Source of the DNA: Acidobacteriota bacterium
GTDB lineage: Bacteria > Acidobacteriota > Thermoanaerobaculia > Multivoradales > JBCCEF01
Reading direction: 5' to 3'
DNA: 64,000 bases
NCBI GenBank assembly: GCA_039028635.1
Contig: JBCCHV010000012.1
Coordinates: 56,236 to 120,235, forward strand
Each line of letters begins with the position of its first letter. Positions within the stretch are counted from its first letter, which is position 1. A program made the position numbers and the translations under genes. Below, in pieces: positions 23,985 to 35,781 of the stretch. The notes under the pieces are model-generated. The model had not been told where the DNA came from. It did not search any database and saw only the letters and a list, made by a program, of their open reading frames with translations.

Positions 23985-25721
<1,737 letters not shown>

Positions 25722-25799
25722 ATTCCCCCTCAGAAGACACGGCCTTGCGGCCAAAGCGAGCGCGGTGGGCACGACCAGTTGTCGCCGGCGTAGCCGGGC

Positions 25800-27563
25800 T
25801 CATGGCGAGCCTCCATGAAGGAGGCGGGTCAGCTCGGACTTTTCTTGCAAGAGCCGCTGCTGCCGCTCCGCATCTCCAGCCTTTTGGGCGTCTTGAATCT
25901 CGCGAATGAGCTGCTTCAGGCGTTGCTGCCTCCAACGCTTCATCAAGAGAGCCAGAGAATCGGCTTGCACCAAACCCTCTGGGCCAAATGACGTTTGTAG
26001 CAAAATCGAGGCAACGCGGTCAACTTCGCTCGCCCCCTGTACGAACGTCGCCAGGACCTCCTTGGCGGAGGGTGCCTGGCCCTGTTCTCCATATAGAGTG
26101 CGGTAAGCCCCGAAAATATTCCTGCATTCACCATCGAGAAAGACTTCGACCGGTGGCAGGGTGGCGAGAGCCGGGGCCTCGGCGCCCTCGACGAGAAGCT
26201 GGCGCAGGGCGGCTTCCTCGGCGGCCTTGCCGGGGGTCCGGGGTGCGCTTTCGGTGGTCGGCTCGGAGCTCTCCTGGCGGGGCGGCGCCTGGGCCCGCCG
26301 CAGCAGGACGTCGACCGGTACGTCGAGGCGGTGACTGGCGCGGCGCGCATAGCTGTAGCGCAGCACCGAGTCGGGAATGGCCTCGAGCAGGCGGAGGATC
26401 TCGCGGCCGGCGCGGGCCTGACCCTGAGGGTCGCGCAGGCTGGCCTCCGGAGTCAGGCGCTCGAACTCGAGGAGCAGGCCGTCGGGGGCGTGGTCGATGG
26501 CTCGGGCCACCGCCGCCTCGCCGGCCTCGAGGCGCAGCGAGTCCGGATCGTGGCCCTCGCCGAAGTCGGCGCGGTAGATCGCCAGCCCTTCCCCGAGCAG
26601 GGTCGGGAGAGCGCGCCGGAAGGCCTCTTCGCCGGCGCGATCGCCGTCGTAGCCCACCACCACTTCCTCGGCGAAGCGGTTGAGCAGCCGGGCCTGGCTG
26701 TCGGTCAGCGAAGTGCCCATGCTGGCGACCGCCGCGTCGAAGCCGGCGGCAGCCGCTGCGATGACGTCGAAATAGCCCTCGACCAGCAGGATGCGACCGC
26801 CTTCGCGGGCCGCCTTGCGCGCCTGGAACAGGCCGTAGAGCAGGGTGCCCTTGTGGAAGCGGTCCGTCTCGCGGGTGTTGATGTACTTCGCCTTGTCGTC
26901 GCCGAGGGTGCGACCGCCGAAGCCCACCAGGCGTCCCGAGGTGTTGTGGATCGGGAACACCAGGCGGTGGCGGACACGATCGTAGAGGTTGCCGCTCTTG
27001 GGGGATTTGCCGGCCAGGCCGGCGGCGATCAAATCCTTGGTCGGGACCTTGCCGCGCAGGGCGTCGCACAGGTTCTGCCAGCCGTCGGGGGCGTAGCCGA
27101 GGGCGAAGCGCTCGGCGAGCTGCGCTGGAATGCGTCGGCGCTCGAGGTACTCGCGCGGCAGACGTTCGCGCTCCAGGCGCTCGCGAAAGAACTCGGCGGC
27201 CGCCGCCAGGGCGCCCTCGATGTTGGGCTCGTCGCTGCGCCGGCGCTTGTCGCGGCGGGCGGTGAGCGGAATGCCGTAGCGCAGGGCCAGGGTCTCGATG
27301 GCGGCCGGAAAGTCGTCCCCGGAGAGCTGCATGTGGAGCTTGATGGCGTCGCCGCCGGCGCCGCATCCGAAGCAGTAGTAGAGGCCCTGGTCCGGATCGA
27401 CGCTGAAGGACGGCGTCTTCTCCTTGTGCAGCGGGCAGAGCCCCTCGTGGCGCTGTCCCTTGGGCGTCAGCCGGGTGTGCTCCGAAGCGATGTCGACGAT
27501 GTCGATGGCATCGCGCACCGCCTGGACGAGCTGGGGCGTGAGATCGATGTTGCCGAGGGCCAT
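25800..27563 (-). CDS. dnaG: DNA primase
   Basis: Synthesises RNA primers at the replication fork. 587 residues from ATG 27563 (MALGNIDLTPQLVQAVRDAI, the usual DnaG beginning). CHC2 zinc-binding domain: CPLHKEKTPSF and YYCFGCGAGGD. Toprim catalytic core: LLVEGYFDVIAA with the Glu (about 258) and VVGYDGDRAGEEA with the DxD (about 301). The C-terminal helicase-interaction region (about 440-587) is divergent and ends in a charged helix. No ribosome-binding site is visible, so translation may be coupled to mutS2, which ends 22 bp upstream. Confidence 0.96.
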   Translation of the reverse strand: MALGNIDLTPQLVQAVRDAIDIVDIASEHTRLTPKGQRHEGLCPLHKEKTPSFSVDPDQGLYYCFGCGAGGDAIKLHMQLSGDDFPAAIETLALRYGIPLTARRDKRRRSDEPNIEGALAAAAEFFRERLERERLPREYLERRRIPAQLAERFALGYAPDGWQNLCDALRGKVPTKDLIAAGLAGKSPKSGNLYDRVRHRLVFPIHNTSGRLVGFGGRTLGDDKAKYINTRETDRFHKGTLLYGLFQARKAAREGGRILLVEGYFDVIAAAAAGFDAAVASMGTSLTDSQARLLNRFAEEVVVGYDGDRAGEEAFRRALPTLLGEGLAIYRADFGEGHDPDSLRLEAGEAAVARAIDHAPDGLLLEFERLTPEASLRDPQGQARAGREILRLLEAIPDSVLRYSYARRASHRLDVPVDVLLRRAQAPPRQESSEPTTESAPRTPGKAAEEAALRQLLVEGAEAPALATLPPVEVFLDGECRNIFGAYRTLYGEQGQAPSAKEVLATFVQGASEVDRVASILLQTSFGPEGLVQADSLALLMKRWRQQRLKQLIREIQDAQKAGDAERQQRLLQEKSELTRLLHGGSP

Positions 27564-27585
27564 GGGGGCGCGGGGAGGAGGTCCG

Positions 27586-30012
27586 TCAGGCGCCGCGCAG
27601 GGTGGCGACGGTGGCACCTTCGCCGCCCTCCGAGGCGCGGCCCGGGCGCTGATCGGCGATCGCCGGGTGGGTTCGCAGGTGGTGGCGTACGGCGTCCCGT
27701 AGGCGGCCGGTGCCGTGGCCGTGAACGATGCGCACCTGGTCGCGGCCGCTGAGGAGCACGCGGTCGAGGTAGGCGTCGAGCTCGACCAGGGCCGGCTCGA
27801 CGCGTTTCCCGAGGAGCTTGATCTCGCCGGCGATGTCACCGGCCTCGGGTTGGGCGACGGCCGCCTTCGGGGGGCGTTTGCGCTGGCTGCCGGCGATCCG
27901 GTCGAGCTCGTCGAGGCGGCAACGCACGCGCTTGCCGCGCACCAGGATCTCGGCGCGGCCGCGGTCGACCTTCTCGAGCCTTCCTCGCCAGCCGAAGGTG
28001 CGGTGCTGGACCTCGTCGCCGAGCTCCGGCGGGGCGTCGTCGAGGTCGCGAGGTACTTCGATCTTCGGAGCGTCCTCGAACAGGCGCGCCGTGGCCCGGG
28101 CTTCGAGACTCTTGCGCCGGCCCGACTCGAGCTCGCGGCGAATCTTGTCGGTCTCGGCCTTGAGCTTGGCGGTGGTTTCGACTCGGAAGGCCTCGAGCTC
28201 GGCGCGCAGGCCTTTGGCGAGGCGTTTGCGATCCGCCTTGAGAGCGTCCTGCTCGTCCGCCAGGCGCTGGCGCAGGAGGGACGCATCGGCCGCTTCGCGA
28301 ACCGCCTCGTCGCGCGCCGCGGCGGCCTCCTGGCGCAGGCGTTCCATTTCGGCGATCAGCCGGCGCAGGTCACGGTGCTCTGGTCCGAGGCGGGCTTCGG
28401 CGCGATCGAGCCAGGTCTCCGGCAGGCCCAGGCGACGGGCGAGGGCGAGCGCCTCGCTGCCGCCGGGGGGGCCGTGAACCAGGCGAAAGGTCGGCTGGCC
28501 GGTGCTGCCGTCGAACTCCATGGCGGCACAACCGGCGCCTTCGAGGTCGAGGGCTTCGGCCGCCACCAGCGCCAGATGGGTGGTGATCAGGGCCAGGCTG
28601 CCGGCCTCGACCAGGCCTTCGAGAAGCGCCGCCGACAGGGCCGAGCCCTCGGCCGGATCGGTGCCCGAGCCGAGCTCGTCGAGCAGCATCAAGCTGTTCG
28701 GTGAGGCCGCCCGCCAGGCCTCTTCGAGGCGCATCAGGCGGCCGCTGAAGGTCGACCGGTCGCTCATCAGGTCTTGCTCATCGCCGACCGTGGCGACCAC
28801 CCGGGTGAGGATCGGCAAGCGGCTGCCACTCGCCGCCGGCACCGGCAAGCCGCACTGGTGGGCGAGGCAGAGCAGGCCGAGGGTCTTGAGGGCGACGGTC
28901 TTGCCGCCGGCGTTCGGCCCGGTGAGCACCAGGGCGCGCCGTTGCGACGAGAAATCGAGATCGAGCGGTACGACCTCGCCGTCGTGACCGCTGCGGCCGA
29001 GGGCGCGCTGTCGCAGGTCGGCGAGGCGCGGGTCGAGGAGCGGGTGCCGCGCCGCCACCAGCTCGAGGTCGTGCCGCTCGGCGACGTTCACCAGGCGGGC
29101 GTCGGCGAGCTCGGCGAAGCGGTAGGCCGCCTGCAGGCCGTCGAGCTCGCCGAGGAGCTCGGCTTGGCGCTCGATCTCCGGTAGCTGTCGTCTGGCCTCC
29201 TCCAGTAGCTCGCGGAGAATGCGAGCCTTCTCCGCTTCTTCATCGGAGATGGCCTGCTGCAGGGAGTTGTTGGCTTCGACCACCTCGAGGGGCTCGAAGT
29301 AGAAGCTGCGGCCGCTGCCGGAGCGGCCGTGGACCAGGCCGTCGAGGCGTCCGCGAGCACCGGCCTGGAGCATCACCACCATGCGTCCGGCGCGCATCGG
29401 GATGGTCTGCTCGCCGAGGTGCTCGCCGTGGGCGCCGACGTAGTCGCCGAGCTCGTTGTAGATCTGGTCTCGCACCCCCCGGATCTGACGGCGGAGCTTG
29501 CCGAGGGCGGGGCTGGCGTCTTCCCGTACCGCGCCCTTGCGATCGAGTCGCAGCAGGATCTCCCGGCTCAGGGCCGACAGGTCGGTGAGCTCGGCGACGC
29601 GCTCGCCGAGGACCGGCAGGGCGGGGTCGGCGGTGCGAATGCGGGTGATCGCTTCGCCGCTGGCTCGCAGCAGGTCGGCGAGGGCGATCAGCTCCTCGCC
29701 GCCGAAGGGCGGCACGTCGGAGCGCAGGCTGTCGAGGAGCGGTTCGAGGTCGTGGTCGAGGAGCGGCACGAGCCTGCGCTCGGCGATTAGCCTGGCGGCG
29801 TCGCGATAGGCCTGGCGGCGCGCTTCGACAGTCTCCTCGTCGGCGGACGGGGTCGCGACCAGGGTGCGCGCCCGCCCCAGATCGGTGGCGGCCAGGGCGG
29901 CGATCAGACGCAGCAGGGCCGGCAGCTCGACGGCCGCGCTGGTCGCCGGCGAGGCGACCGGCGAAGAGCTCGCTGCCGGCGCCTCGGGCGCTGATGGCTG
30001 GCGTTGCGCCAT
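27586..30012 (-). CDS. mutS2: MutS2 family protein
   Basis: 808 residues. MutS2 core and lever regions, ATPase Walker A GPNAGGKT (about 365), Walker B LMLLDELGSGTDP (about 442), coiled-coil arm, and a C-terminal Smr-type domain (about 725-790) with VHGHGTGRLRDAV. The MutS2 family suppresses recombination or rescues collided ribosomes; which applies here is not known. The usual LDLRG start of Smr is replaced by KLLGK, so the nuclease part may be weakened. AGGAGGTT lies before the ATG. Inserted between rpsU and dnaG, with an intrinsic terminator just upstream. Confidence 0.92.
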   Translation of the reverse strand: MAQRQPSAPEAPAASSSPVASPATSAAVELPALLRLIAALAATDLGRARTLVATPSADEETVEARRQAYRDAARLIAERRLVPLLDHDLEPLLDSLRSDVPPFGGEELIALADLLRASGEAITRIRTADPALPVLGERVAELTDLSALSREILLRLDRKGAVREDASPALGKLRRQIRGVRDQIYNELGDYVGAHGEHLGEQTIPMRAGRMVVMLQAGARGRLDGLVHGRSGSGRSFYFEPLEVVEANNSLQQAISDEEAEKARILRELLEEARRQLPEIERQAELLGELDGLQAAYRFAELADARLVNVAERHDLELVAARHPLLDPRLADLRQRALGRSGHDGEVVPLDLDFSSQRRALVLTGPNAGGKTVALKTLGLLCLAHQCGLPVPAASGSRLPILTRVVATVGDEQDLMSDRSTFSGRLMRLEEAWRAASPNSLMLLDELGSGTDPAEGSALSAALLEGLVEAGSLALITTHLALVAAEALDLEGAGCAAMEFDGSTGQPTFRLVHGPPGGSEALALARRLGLPETWLDRAEARLGPEHRDLRRLIAEMERLRQEAAAARDEAVREAADASLLRQRLADEQDALKADRKRLAKGLRAELEAFRVETTAKLKAETDKIRRELESGRRKSLEARATARLFEDAPKIEVPRDLDDAPPELGDEVQHRTFGWRGRLEKVDRGRAEILVRGKRVRCRLDELDRIAGSQRKRPPKAAVAQPEAGDIAGEIKLLGKRVEPALVELDAYLDRVLLSGRDQVRIVHGHGTGRLRDAVRHHLRTHPAIADQRPGRASEGGEGATVATLRGA

Positions 30013-30098
30013 GGCTCGGAACCTCCTGCTGGTGGAAGACCGAACGGTCCGATTCGGTCGCTACTGTGGTCCTCCGGGATAGGGTCGTTGGCGGCAAC

Positions 30099-30134
30099 AA
30101 AAAACGGGAGCCAGAGGATCTCCTCCGCTCCCGT
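30099..30134 (-). terminator. Intrinsic terminator after rpsU
   Basis: Minus strand ACGGGAGC and GCTCCCGT (30134-30127 and 30111-30104) around a 15-nt loop, followed by six T. Lies between rpsU and mutS2 and should reduce read-through into mutS2-dnaG-rpoD. Confidence 0.85.
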
Positions 30135-30161
30135 CTTCTTGCCGCGGTGGCGCCGTGGATC

Positions 30162-30371
30162 TTAGGCCAGACCCTGGCGGCGCTCCTCGGCGAGCTTGCG
30201 CATCGCCTTCTTGCGAGCCTGCACGACCTTGCGCTTGCGCTTCACCGAGGGCTTCTCGAAATGCTGGCGCTTGCGAAGCTCGGTCAGGATTCCCGACTTC
30301 TCGACCTTCCTCTTGAAGCGGCGGAGCGCATTCTCGAAGTTTTCGTCCTCGCGTACTTGAACAACCGGCAT
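30162..30371 (-). CDS. rpsU: 30S ribosomal protein S21
   Basis: 69 residues, starting [20 protein letters not shown] and rich in Arg/Lys at the C-terminus ([20 protein letters not shown]). Small-subunit protein near the anti-Shine-Dalgarno end of 16S rRNA. Strong ribosome-binding site AGAGGTGAT. First gene of a macromolecular-synthesis-type cluster, followed by a terminator. Confidence 0.96.
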   Translation of the reverse strand: MPVVQVREDENFENALRRFKRKVEKSGILTELRKRQHFEKPSVKRKRKVVQARKKAMRKLAEERRQGLA

Positions 30372-30449
30372 GATTCCATCACCTCTTTTCGTAAAGCGTC
30401 TGCTCCGTACTGCATCAGCACAGCAGCGGGCCGGCAAGTTTTCCAGAGG

Positions 30450-30491
30450 ACCGGGCGCGCCGTCAAGCCCCGTTGACGACGGCCGCCCGGT
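30450..30491 (-). terminator. Large hairpin between the lipoprotein gene and rpsU
   Basis: Outer arms ACCGGGCG (30450-30457) and CGCCCGGT (30484-30491), inner arms CGTCAA (30461-30466) and TTGACG (30473-30478). It is 20 bp past the lipoprotein stop. No T-run. Confidence 0.45.
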
Positions 30492-30511
30492 GAAGCATCC
30501 GGAATCGGGCT

Positions 30512-31300
30512 CTAGCCCTCGCCCTGCTGACCCTTGAGGGCTTCGAAGTTGATGTCGTAGACCTTGAGCGGAGCCTCCTGGCCGGCGCGGCGGAACCAGA
30601 CGGCGGCGGCCGAGCCCTGGTCGTCCTTGGGGTAGAACCAGGCGGTGGCCCCCTTGTCCTCGTACTCCCGGACGTTGCGCAGATTCACCGGGCCGAGGCT
30701 GGCACGAACTTCCTCTTCGGTCATGCCCTTCTTGACCGCCCCGAAGCGCTCCTCGCTCATGAAGCGCAGCTCCTGGGCCTCCGCCAGCAGCTCCTGCAGG
30801 CGGGCGTTCTCCGGATCGGCGGTCATCGCTTGCTCGTAGATGCTGATGGCGCGCTTGTAGTCGCCGCCGACGTTGATGTACTCCTGGGCCACCAGGATGT
30901 CTTCGTCGCTCTTCATGGCGAAGGCGGCGTTCTGGCGCTCGCTGCGCGCCTCCCCTTCGACCGGCGGATCGCTGTTGATGAAGTCGACCAGCTGCTGGTT
31001 GAACTCGCCAGCGGTGTCGTCGACCTTCTGCTCGAGCTCGGCGATGGCGGCTGCGCTCGCCGCCGCGGCCTCTTCCGTGACTTCTTCCGTCGCCTCTTCG
31101 GCGCCTTCGACGGTGGTTTCGGCGGCAGCCTTGAGGTCTGCCAGCTCCTGGCGCATCTGATCGAGGGCGGACTTCGCCTCCTGCACGGCAACCCACTGGC
31201 CCTCGAGGGCCGTGGCTGCCTGCTCTTCGACGCTCGGGCCGCAGGCCACCAGGGCCGACAGCAGAACTACGCCTGCACAGAATCCGGTAAAACGCCGCAT
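30512..31300 (-). CDS. Lipoprotein with coiled coil and TPR-like segment
   Basis: 262 residues from ATG 31300, selected for GAGGAGG 7 bp upstream. Lipobox LLSALVAC near residue 19 marks a lipoprotein. Residues about 35-105 are an Ala/Glu-rich coiled coil ([17 protein letters not shown]). Then a TPR-like stretch [20 protein letters not shown] and a C-terminal domain with [18 protein letters not shown] and [10 protein letters not shown], resembling the SmpA/OmlA-like fold. Similar proteins occur as conserved hypothetical lipoproteins; role not known. Likely periplasmic, membrane anchored. Confidence 0.75.
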   Translation of the reverse strand: MRRFTGFCAGVVLLSALVACGPSVEEQAATALEGQWVAVQEAKSALDQMRQELADLKAAAETTVEGAEEATEEVTEEAAAASAAAIAELEQKVDDTAGEFNQQLVDFINSDPPVEGEARSERQNAAFAMKSDEDILVAQEYINVGGDYKRAISIYEQAMTADPENARLQELLAEAQELRFMSEERFGAVKKGMTEEEVRASLGPVNLRNVREYEDKGATAWFYPKDDQGSAAAVWFRRAGQEAPLKVYDINFEALKGQQGEG

Positions 31301-31442
31301 CAAAAAGCCTCCTCTCAAGCTCGAGAATCCGCCGGGACGGTACCATAGGGGGGCACCTCGAACAAGCTTTCACGGCTTTCCCGTGACTCCCGGTCAGCGG
31401 CCTAAACGCTTTTCTAATCGGTAGTTTCGGCTTTGCGTCAGC

Positions 31443-31472
31443 TTGACATCGGCGGCTTCCGTCTCCAATAAT
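31443..31472 (+). promoter_or_regulatory. Promoter of the GAF-like acidic-linker gene
   Basis: TTGACA (31443-31448), 18-bp spacer, AATAAT (31467-31472). The leader then has a small hairpin CCCC-TTCG-GGGG before a GGGAG site and the ATG at 31525. Confidence 0.72.
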
Positions 31473-31524
31473 CGAGGGCCCCTTCGGGGACGGAATGGAC
31501 GGTGATGGGCAGGGAGATCCAAGC

Positions 31525-33558
31525 ATGTCCTTAACAGATAAGTTTGCTCAGCTCGACGGAGAGCTTCGGGGCCGGTTCGATCAGGCTCTGAAGGAGCTTC
31601 GAGACGGAATGCGGGAACGCCTGCGCGAGGGGCACGAGGAGCTCTTGCGGAAGCTCGACGAGAGCCCCCTCGATCTACCCGAGCAGATTCTGCCGCCGGA
31701 GACGGTCACCGCCCTCGAGGCCGGCGAGGTGGCGGCGCGTCAGGGTACCTGGAACGACTTTCTCTCGATCCTGCGACGCTTCGACCGGGCCGAGACCCAG
31801 GCCCAGGTTCTCGAGGCCCTGCTGGCCGAAAGCCATGGCTTCGCCGGCCGCAGCATCCTGTTTCTGGTGCGTGAGTCTCAGGCCAGTGCCTGGGGTGGCT
31901 CCGGTTGGGAGGGTGACGTCAGCTCCCTGAGCTTCGATTACGGCGAGGACAAGCCGTGGGCCGAGCTCGCCCGGGGAGCCGGCGTGGTGCGCCTCGATGC
32001 CGGTGCTTGTGCCGCCGTCAGCAGTCGCCTCGAAGCGCCGGTGGCGCAGGAGGGAGTGCTGGTGCCGTTGGTCCTGCGAGATCGCATTGCCGCGGCCCTC
32101 TATGCCGATCGGCGCGACGGCGAGCCCACCTTCAGCGTGCCGGGCCTGCAGAGCTTGACCTACCTCGCGGCCCAGGCGATCGAGACCTTGACCTTCCGGG
32201 ATCGCAGCATGACGCCGACCCTGTGGGACGGCGAGGAGGCTCCCGAAGAGCTGGCGGTGCTGCCCCTGTGGGACAGCTCGCCGACCGCCGAGTCGGAGCC
32301 GGCCGAGGCCGCGGTCTCGGATGCTTCCGCCGCCGAGTCCCATGCCACCGTGGCTCAGGTGGCGCCCCCTCCGGTGGTCGAGCCGGTCGAAACCCCGGAG
32401 CCCGAGGTCGACGAGCCGGTGGTCGAGGCGATCGAGCTTCCCGAAGAGGTGGTCGAGGAAGAGGCCGAGGTCGCGGCAGAAGTCGTCGAAACGGTCGCAG
32501 AGGTGGAAGAGATCGTTGCCGAGGTCGAGCCCGCGCCGCTGGTGATCGAAGAGGTCGCCGAGGAGCCGACTCCCGAGGTGGTTGCAGCGCCGGCCGAAGA
32601 GCCCGAGGAGATGCCGAGCCTCGAGCTGGTCGAACCTCCGGCTGCGGTCGCGGAGCCGGAGGAGATGACGGAGCCGGAGGTGGAGTTTGTCACCCCGGAG
32701 CCGCCCGAATTCGTCGCGCCCCCCGAGCCGCCCGCGGTTGTCGCGGAGCCCGAGGCGCCCGCCGTCGAACCCCCCGCCGCTGAAAAGGCGTCCGAAGAGG
32801 GCTCGTCTTCGGGGCTCGAAGACCTCGAAGAGATGGAGCTGGCGGATGCCGATTCCAGCTTCTGGTCGATGCCCGAGGACATCGCGGCCGAGGCCGACAA
32901 GGCGCAGGTGCCGGAGATCGTCGAAGATCCCGAGCCGGAGCCGGAGAAGCCGCCCCTGACCTCGACTCAGGAGCTCGGTGAGGTCTCTCTGGAGATGGCC
33001 GCGGCGCCGCCGGAGGAGCCGGTCGAGCCGCCGGTTGCGGAGGGTCCGGCCCATACCTTCGAGATTCCTTCACCGTCGCCGATGCCGGAGCCCTCCGGCG
33101 ACGAGACGGTGATGATCGATCGTTCCCGCTTCCCTGCAGCCTTCGGGGATCCTCCCGCGCCGCCGGCACCGCCGGTTGTCGAGCCGCCCGGCGAAGAAAT
33201 GGACGGCACCGTCTCTGGGCGCGCTCAAGTGCAGCCGCCATCGGATCTCGAGGGCCCTGGTTGGGCCTTCGCCAACACCGAGGAGAAGGCGGAGGCGAGC
33301 GCCGACGATGCCGAGCACGAGGAGGCTCGTCGATTGGCTCGGCTGTTGGTCAGCGAGATCCGGCTGTACAACGAAGAGCAGGTCGAAGAAGGGCGGCGCA
33401 CCAAGGACATTTATCGGCGCCTGCGCGACGACATCGACCGCTCGCGCCAGATGTACGAGGAGCGGGTCAGCTCCGGCATCGTGGCCTCGACCGACTACTT
33501 CCAGCAGGAGCTGGTGCGAATCCTGGGGGCCGGGGATGCGGCCGCCCTCGGAATGTAG
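31525..33558 (+). CDS. GAF-like protein with long acidic Pro/Glu/Val linker
   Basis: 677 residues from ATG 31525 (GGGAG 8 bp upstream). Residues 1-55: charged helix. About 60-225: GAF-like fold ([38 protein letters not shown]). About 245-555: low-complexity acidic linker of PE, VE and EEV repeats, probably disordered. About 595-677: conserved helical domain [20 protein letters not shown] followed by [18 protein letters not shown], which looks like a coiled-coil interaction module. No enzyme motif and no signal peptide. It could be a cytoplasmic scaffold or sensor; the function is unknown. The lytic transglycosylase gene follows after 36 bp. Confidence 0.75.
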   Translation: MSLTDKFAQLDGELRGRFDQALKELRDGMRERLREGHEELLRKLDESPLDLPEQILPPETVTALEAGEVAARQGTWNDFLSILRRFDRAETQAQVLEALLAESHGFAGRSILFLVRESQASAWGGSGWEGDVSSLSFDYGEDKPWAELARGAGVVRLDAGACAAVSSRLEAPVAQEGVLVPLVLRDRIAAALYADRRDGEPTFSVPGLQSLTYLAAQAIETLTFRDRSMTPTLWDGEEAPEELAVLPLWDSSPTAESEPAEAAVSDASAAESHATVAQVAPPPVVEPVETPEPEVDEPVVEAIELPEEVVEEEAEVAAEVVETVAEVEEIVAEVEPAPLVIEEVAEEPTPEVVAAPAEEPEEMPSLELVEPPAAVAEPEEMTEPEVEFVTPEPPEFVAPPEPPAVVAEPEAPAVEPPAAEKASEEGSSSGLEDLEEMELADADSSFWSMPEDIAAEADKAQVPEIVEDPEPEPEKPPLTSTQELGEVSLEMAAAPPEEPVEPPVAEGPAHTFEIPSPSPMPEPSGDETVMIDRSRFPAAFGDPPAPPAPPVVEPPGEEMDGTVSGRAQVQPPSDLEGPGWAFANTEEKAEASADDAEHEEARRLARLLVSEIRLYNEEQVEEGRRTKDIYRRLRDDIDRSRQMYEERVSSGIVASTDYFQQELVRILGAGDAAALGM

Positions 33559-33594
33559 AGCTCCTCTTCACCGACAGGGGTAGGTGCAATCTCC

Positions 33595-35781
33595 TTGCGA
33601 CGGCTTCTCCTCTTTACCCCTCTGATCCTCGCAGCGTCGATCCTGTCGGGGACGTCGCAGCACCTGCCGGCGCGCGATCCTGATCCTCTGCCCCTCCCGG
33701 CGCTGGCGCCCCGCCTTGCGGACCTGTTGCCGGAAGATCGCGTCGCCGCCGCGGCGATGGCGCTGCGCAGCCGCGATTGCGCTGCCGCCATCGGCCAGTG
33801 GAACCAGGCTGCCGAGGAATCTCCTCTCGAGGTCGCGGCGAGGCGATTGGTCGAGGGCCTCCAGGCCCATGCCTGCGAAGACGTCGACACCGCCCGGCAG
33901 GCCCTGACCGCCGCCTGGAGCGAGAGTCCGCTCGAAGACTGGAGACTTTGGATTCTGGCCGACAGCACCGTCGCCACCGGCGATGGCGAAGCAGCGGCGG
34001 CCACTTTGGCCCGCCTGTTGACCGACTTCCCGCGCTCTCCCCTGGTGCCGCGCGCCCTCGGCCGAGCCGCCGCCTTGGCGGCCGAGGGCGACGACCTGCG
34101 CCGCCTCGGCGAGCTCGCCGACCTTGGCCGCCGCCGCGGCCTGGAGGGGGAACACCGTACGGCCCTCGAGTCGTTGGTCTGGGAGCGGATCGAGGAACGC
34201 TCGGCGGCGGGCCGCTATCTACTGGTCCGGGAGCCGCTGGTGGCTCAAGAGCTGGGTGTCGCGGAGAGCCTGCGCCGAGAGGACGGCGAGGTCCAGTGGG
34301 GTCTTCTGCTGTCGGCCGACGATCTGCGCCGGCGCGCCGAGCGTCTGATCGATCTCGAGATGGCGTCGGCCGCCCTCTCGACCCTCGAGCAGGTGGCCGA
34401 TTCGGAGCGCGACCTGCTGTGGTCCCTGACCCGGGCGCGGGCTTTGACCGCGGCGCGCCGCGGCGTCGACGCTCTGGCCCATCTCGAGGGCAAGGCGAGT
34501 CGCGATGCTTCGCTGGCGGCGGAGCTCGACTGGGAGCGCGCCATGGCGGCCTTCGACGCCGCCACCGCCCGCCGCGGCCGGGTCAACCTGCCGTCGGCTC
34601 GTCGCGGCGAGCTGCGCGAGCTGGGACGCAGCTTTCTGCGCCGCGCCGCGGAGCACCCGGAACAGTCGCAGCGGGCTCTGCGCCGACTCTTCCGCGAGCT
34701 CTCCGATCCCGAGGACTTCGAGCCCGCGCTCGAGGTGTTGACCCGCCTGCGGGCTCTCGATGCTGCCGACTCCACCGGCGCTCGCTTCCTGTGGGAATTG
34801 GGGTGGAGCGAGTTCCAACAGCGCAACTACTCGGGGGCGGTGGGCTACTGGGCCGAGCTCGGAGTGCTGTATCCCGAGAGCCGGTTCCACCGCTACGGGC
34901 GCTACTGGACCGGTCGCGCCTTCGAGGGCTTGGGCCAGAGAGATCGCGCCCGCCAGATCTTCACCGAGGTGGCGGCCACCGACACCACCGACTTCTATCG
35001 CAAGTTCGCCCTCGCCCGGCTCGGCGAGGGGCAGAGTGAGCCGGACCCGCTGCCGCCCCAACAGGCGGTTGCACCGTGGCCGCGGCCGGCCGGTCTCGCC
35101 CGCGCCCAGTGGTTGACCGACCTGGGCCTCGACGATCTCGCCCAGGCCGAGCTCTCCGGGGTCTCGCGGGACATCCCGGAAGCGTCGCGCAAGGCCCTCG
35201 AGGCCATGGTGCTGGCCCGGCAGGGCGAGCGCGTCGAGAGCATTCGCCGAATTCGCGAAGCTTTCCCGGCCTTGGGAAGCCCACGCCAGGCGGGAGTTCC
35301 GGAAGAGGCGTTGGCGATCTACTACCCGGTGGATTACGAAGACATCATCCGACAGCACGCGGCGGCCCAGAGTCTGCCGGTGCACCTGGTCCTCGGGATG
35401 ATTCGCCAGGAAAGCGCCTTCGCCCTCGATGCTCGCAGTTGGGCCGGGGCCCACGGACTGATGCAGCTGATGCCCGCCACCAGTCGCGAGGTGGCCGGTA
35501 AGCTGGGCCTGCGGTGGTCGCGCTCGAAGCTCATCGAACCGGCCTTCAATGTGCGCCTCGGCACCACCTACTTCCGTCAGGTGCTGGAGATGTTCGACGG
35601 CAACGTCGAGCTCGCCCTGGCCGGCTACAACGGCGGACCTTACCGCATCAAGCGGTTGTGGAATCGCGCTCGCACCTCGGAAGTGGACAGCTTCCTGGAG
35701 GGGCTCCAGATCGACGAATCGCGCATCTACGTCAAGCGCATCCTGCTGCTTTCGGACAGCTACCAGCGGCGGCTGCTGTGA
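33595..35781 (+). CDS. Soluble lytic murein transglycosylase (Slt family)
   Basis: 728 residues, TTG start with AGGTG upstream; signal peptide RRLLLFTPLILAASILSG. Long alpha-solenoid of helical repeats (residues about 40-560) as in Slt70, then a C-terminal SLT domain (about 590-710): GMIRQESAFALDARSWAGAH with the catalytic Glu about 604, GLMQLMPAT, and ELALAGYNGGPYRIKRLW. It cleaves the MurNAc-GlcNAc bond in peptidoglycan to form 1,6-anhydro ends. Overlaps the next gene by 4 bp (GTGA), so the two are translationally coupled. Confidence 0.93.
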   Translation: MRRLLLFTPLILAASILSGTSQHLPARDPDPLPLPALAPRLADLLPEDRVAAAAMALRSRDCAAAIGQWNQAAEESPLEVAARRLVEGLQAHACEDVDTARQALTAAWSESPLEDWRLWILADSTVATGDGEAAAATLARLLTDFPRSPLVPRALGRAAALAAEGDDLRRLGELADLGRRRGLEGEHRTALESLVWERIEERSAAGRYLLVREPLVAQELGVAESLRREDGEVQWGLLLSADDLRRRAERLIDLEMASAALSTLEQVADSERDLLWSLTRARALTAARRGVDALAHLEGKASRDASLAAELDWERAMAAFDAATARRGRVNLPSARRGELRELGRSFLRRAAEHPEQSQRALRRLFRELSDPEDFEPALEVLTRLRALDAADSTGARFLWELGWSEFQQRNYSGAVGYWAELGVLYPESRFHRYGRYWTGRAFEGLGQRDRARQIFTEVAATDTTDFYRKFALARLGEGQSEPDPLPPQQAVAPWPRPAGLARAQWLTDLGLDDLAQAELSGVSRDIPEASRKALEAMVLARQGERVESIRRIREAFPALGSPRQAGVPEEALAIYYPVDYEDIIRQHAAAQSLPVHLVLGMIRQESAFALDARSWAGAHGLMQLMPATSREVAGKLGLRWSRSKLIEPAFNVRLGTTYFRQVLEMFDGNVELALAGYNGGPYRIKRLWNRARTSEVDSFLEGLQIDESRIYVKRILLLSDSYQRRLL

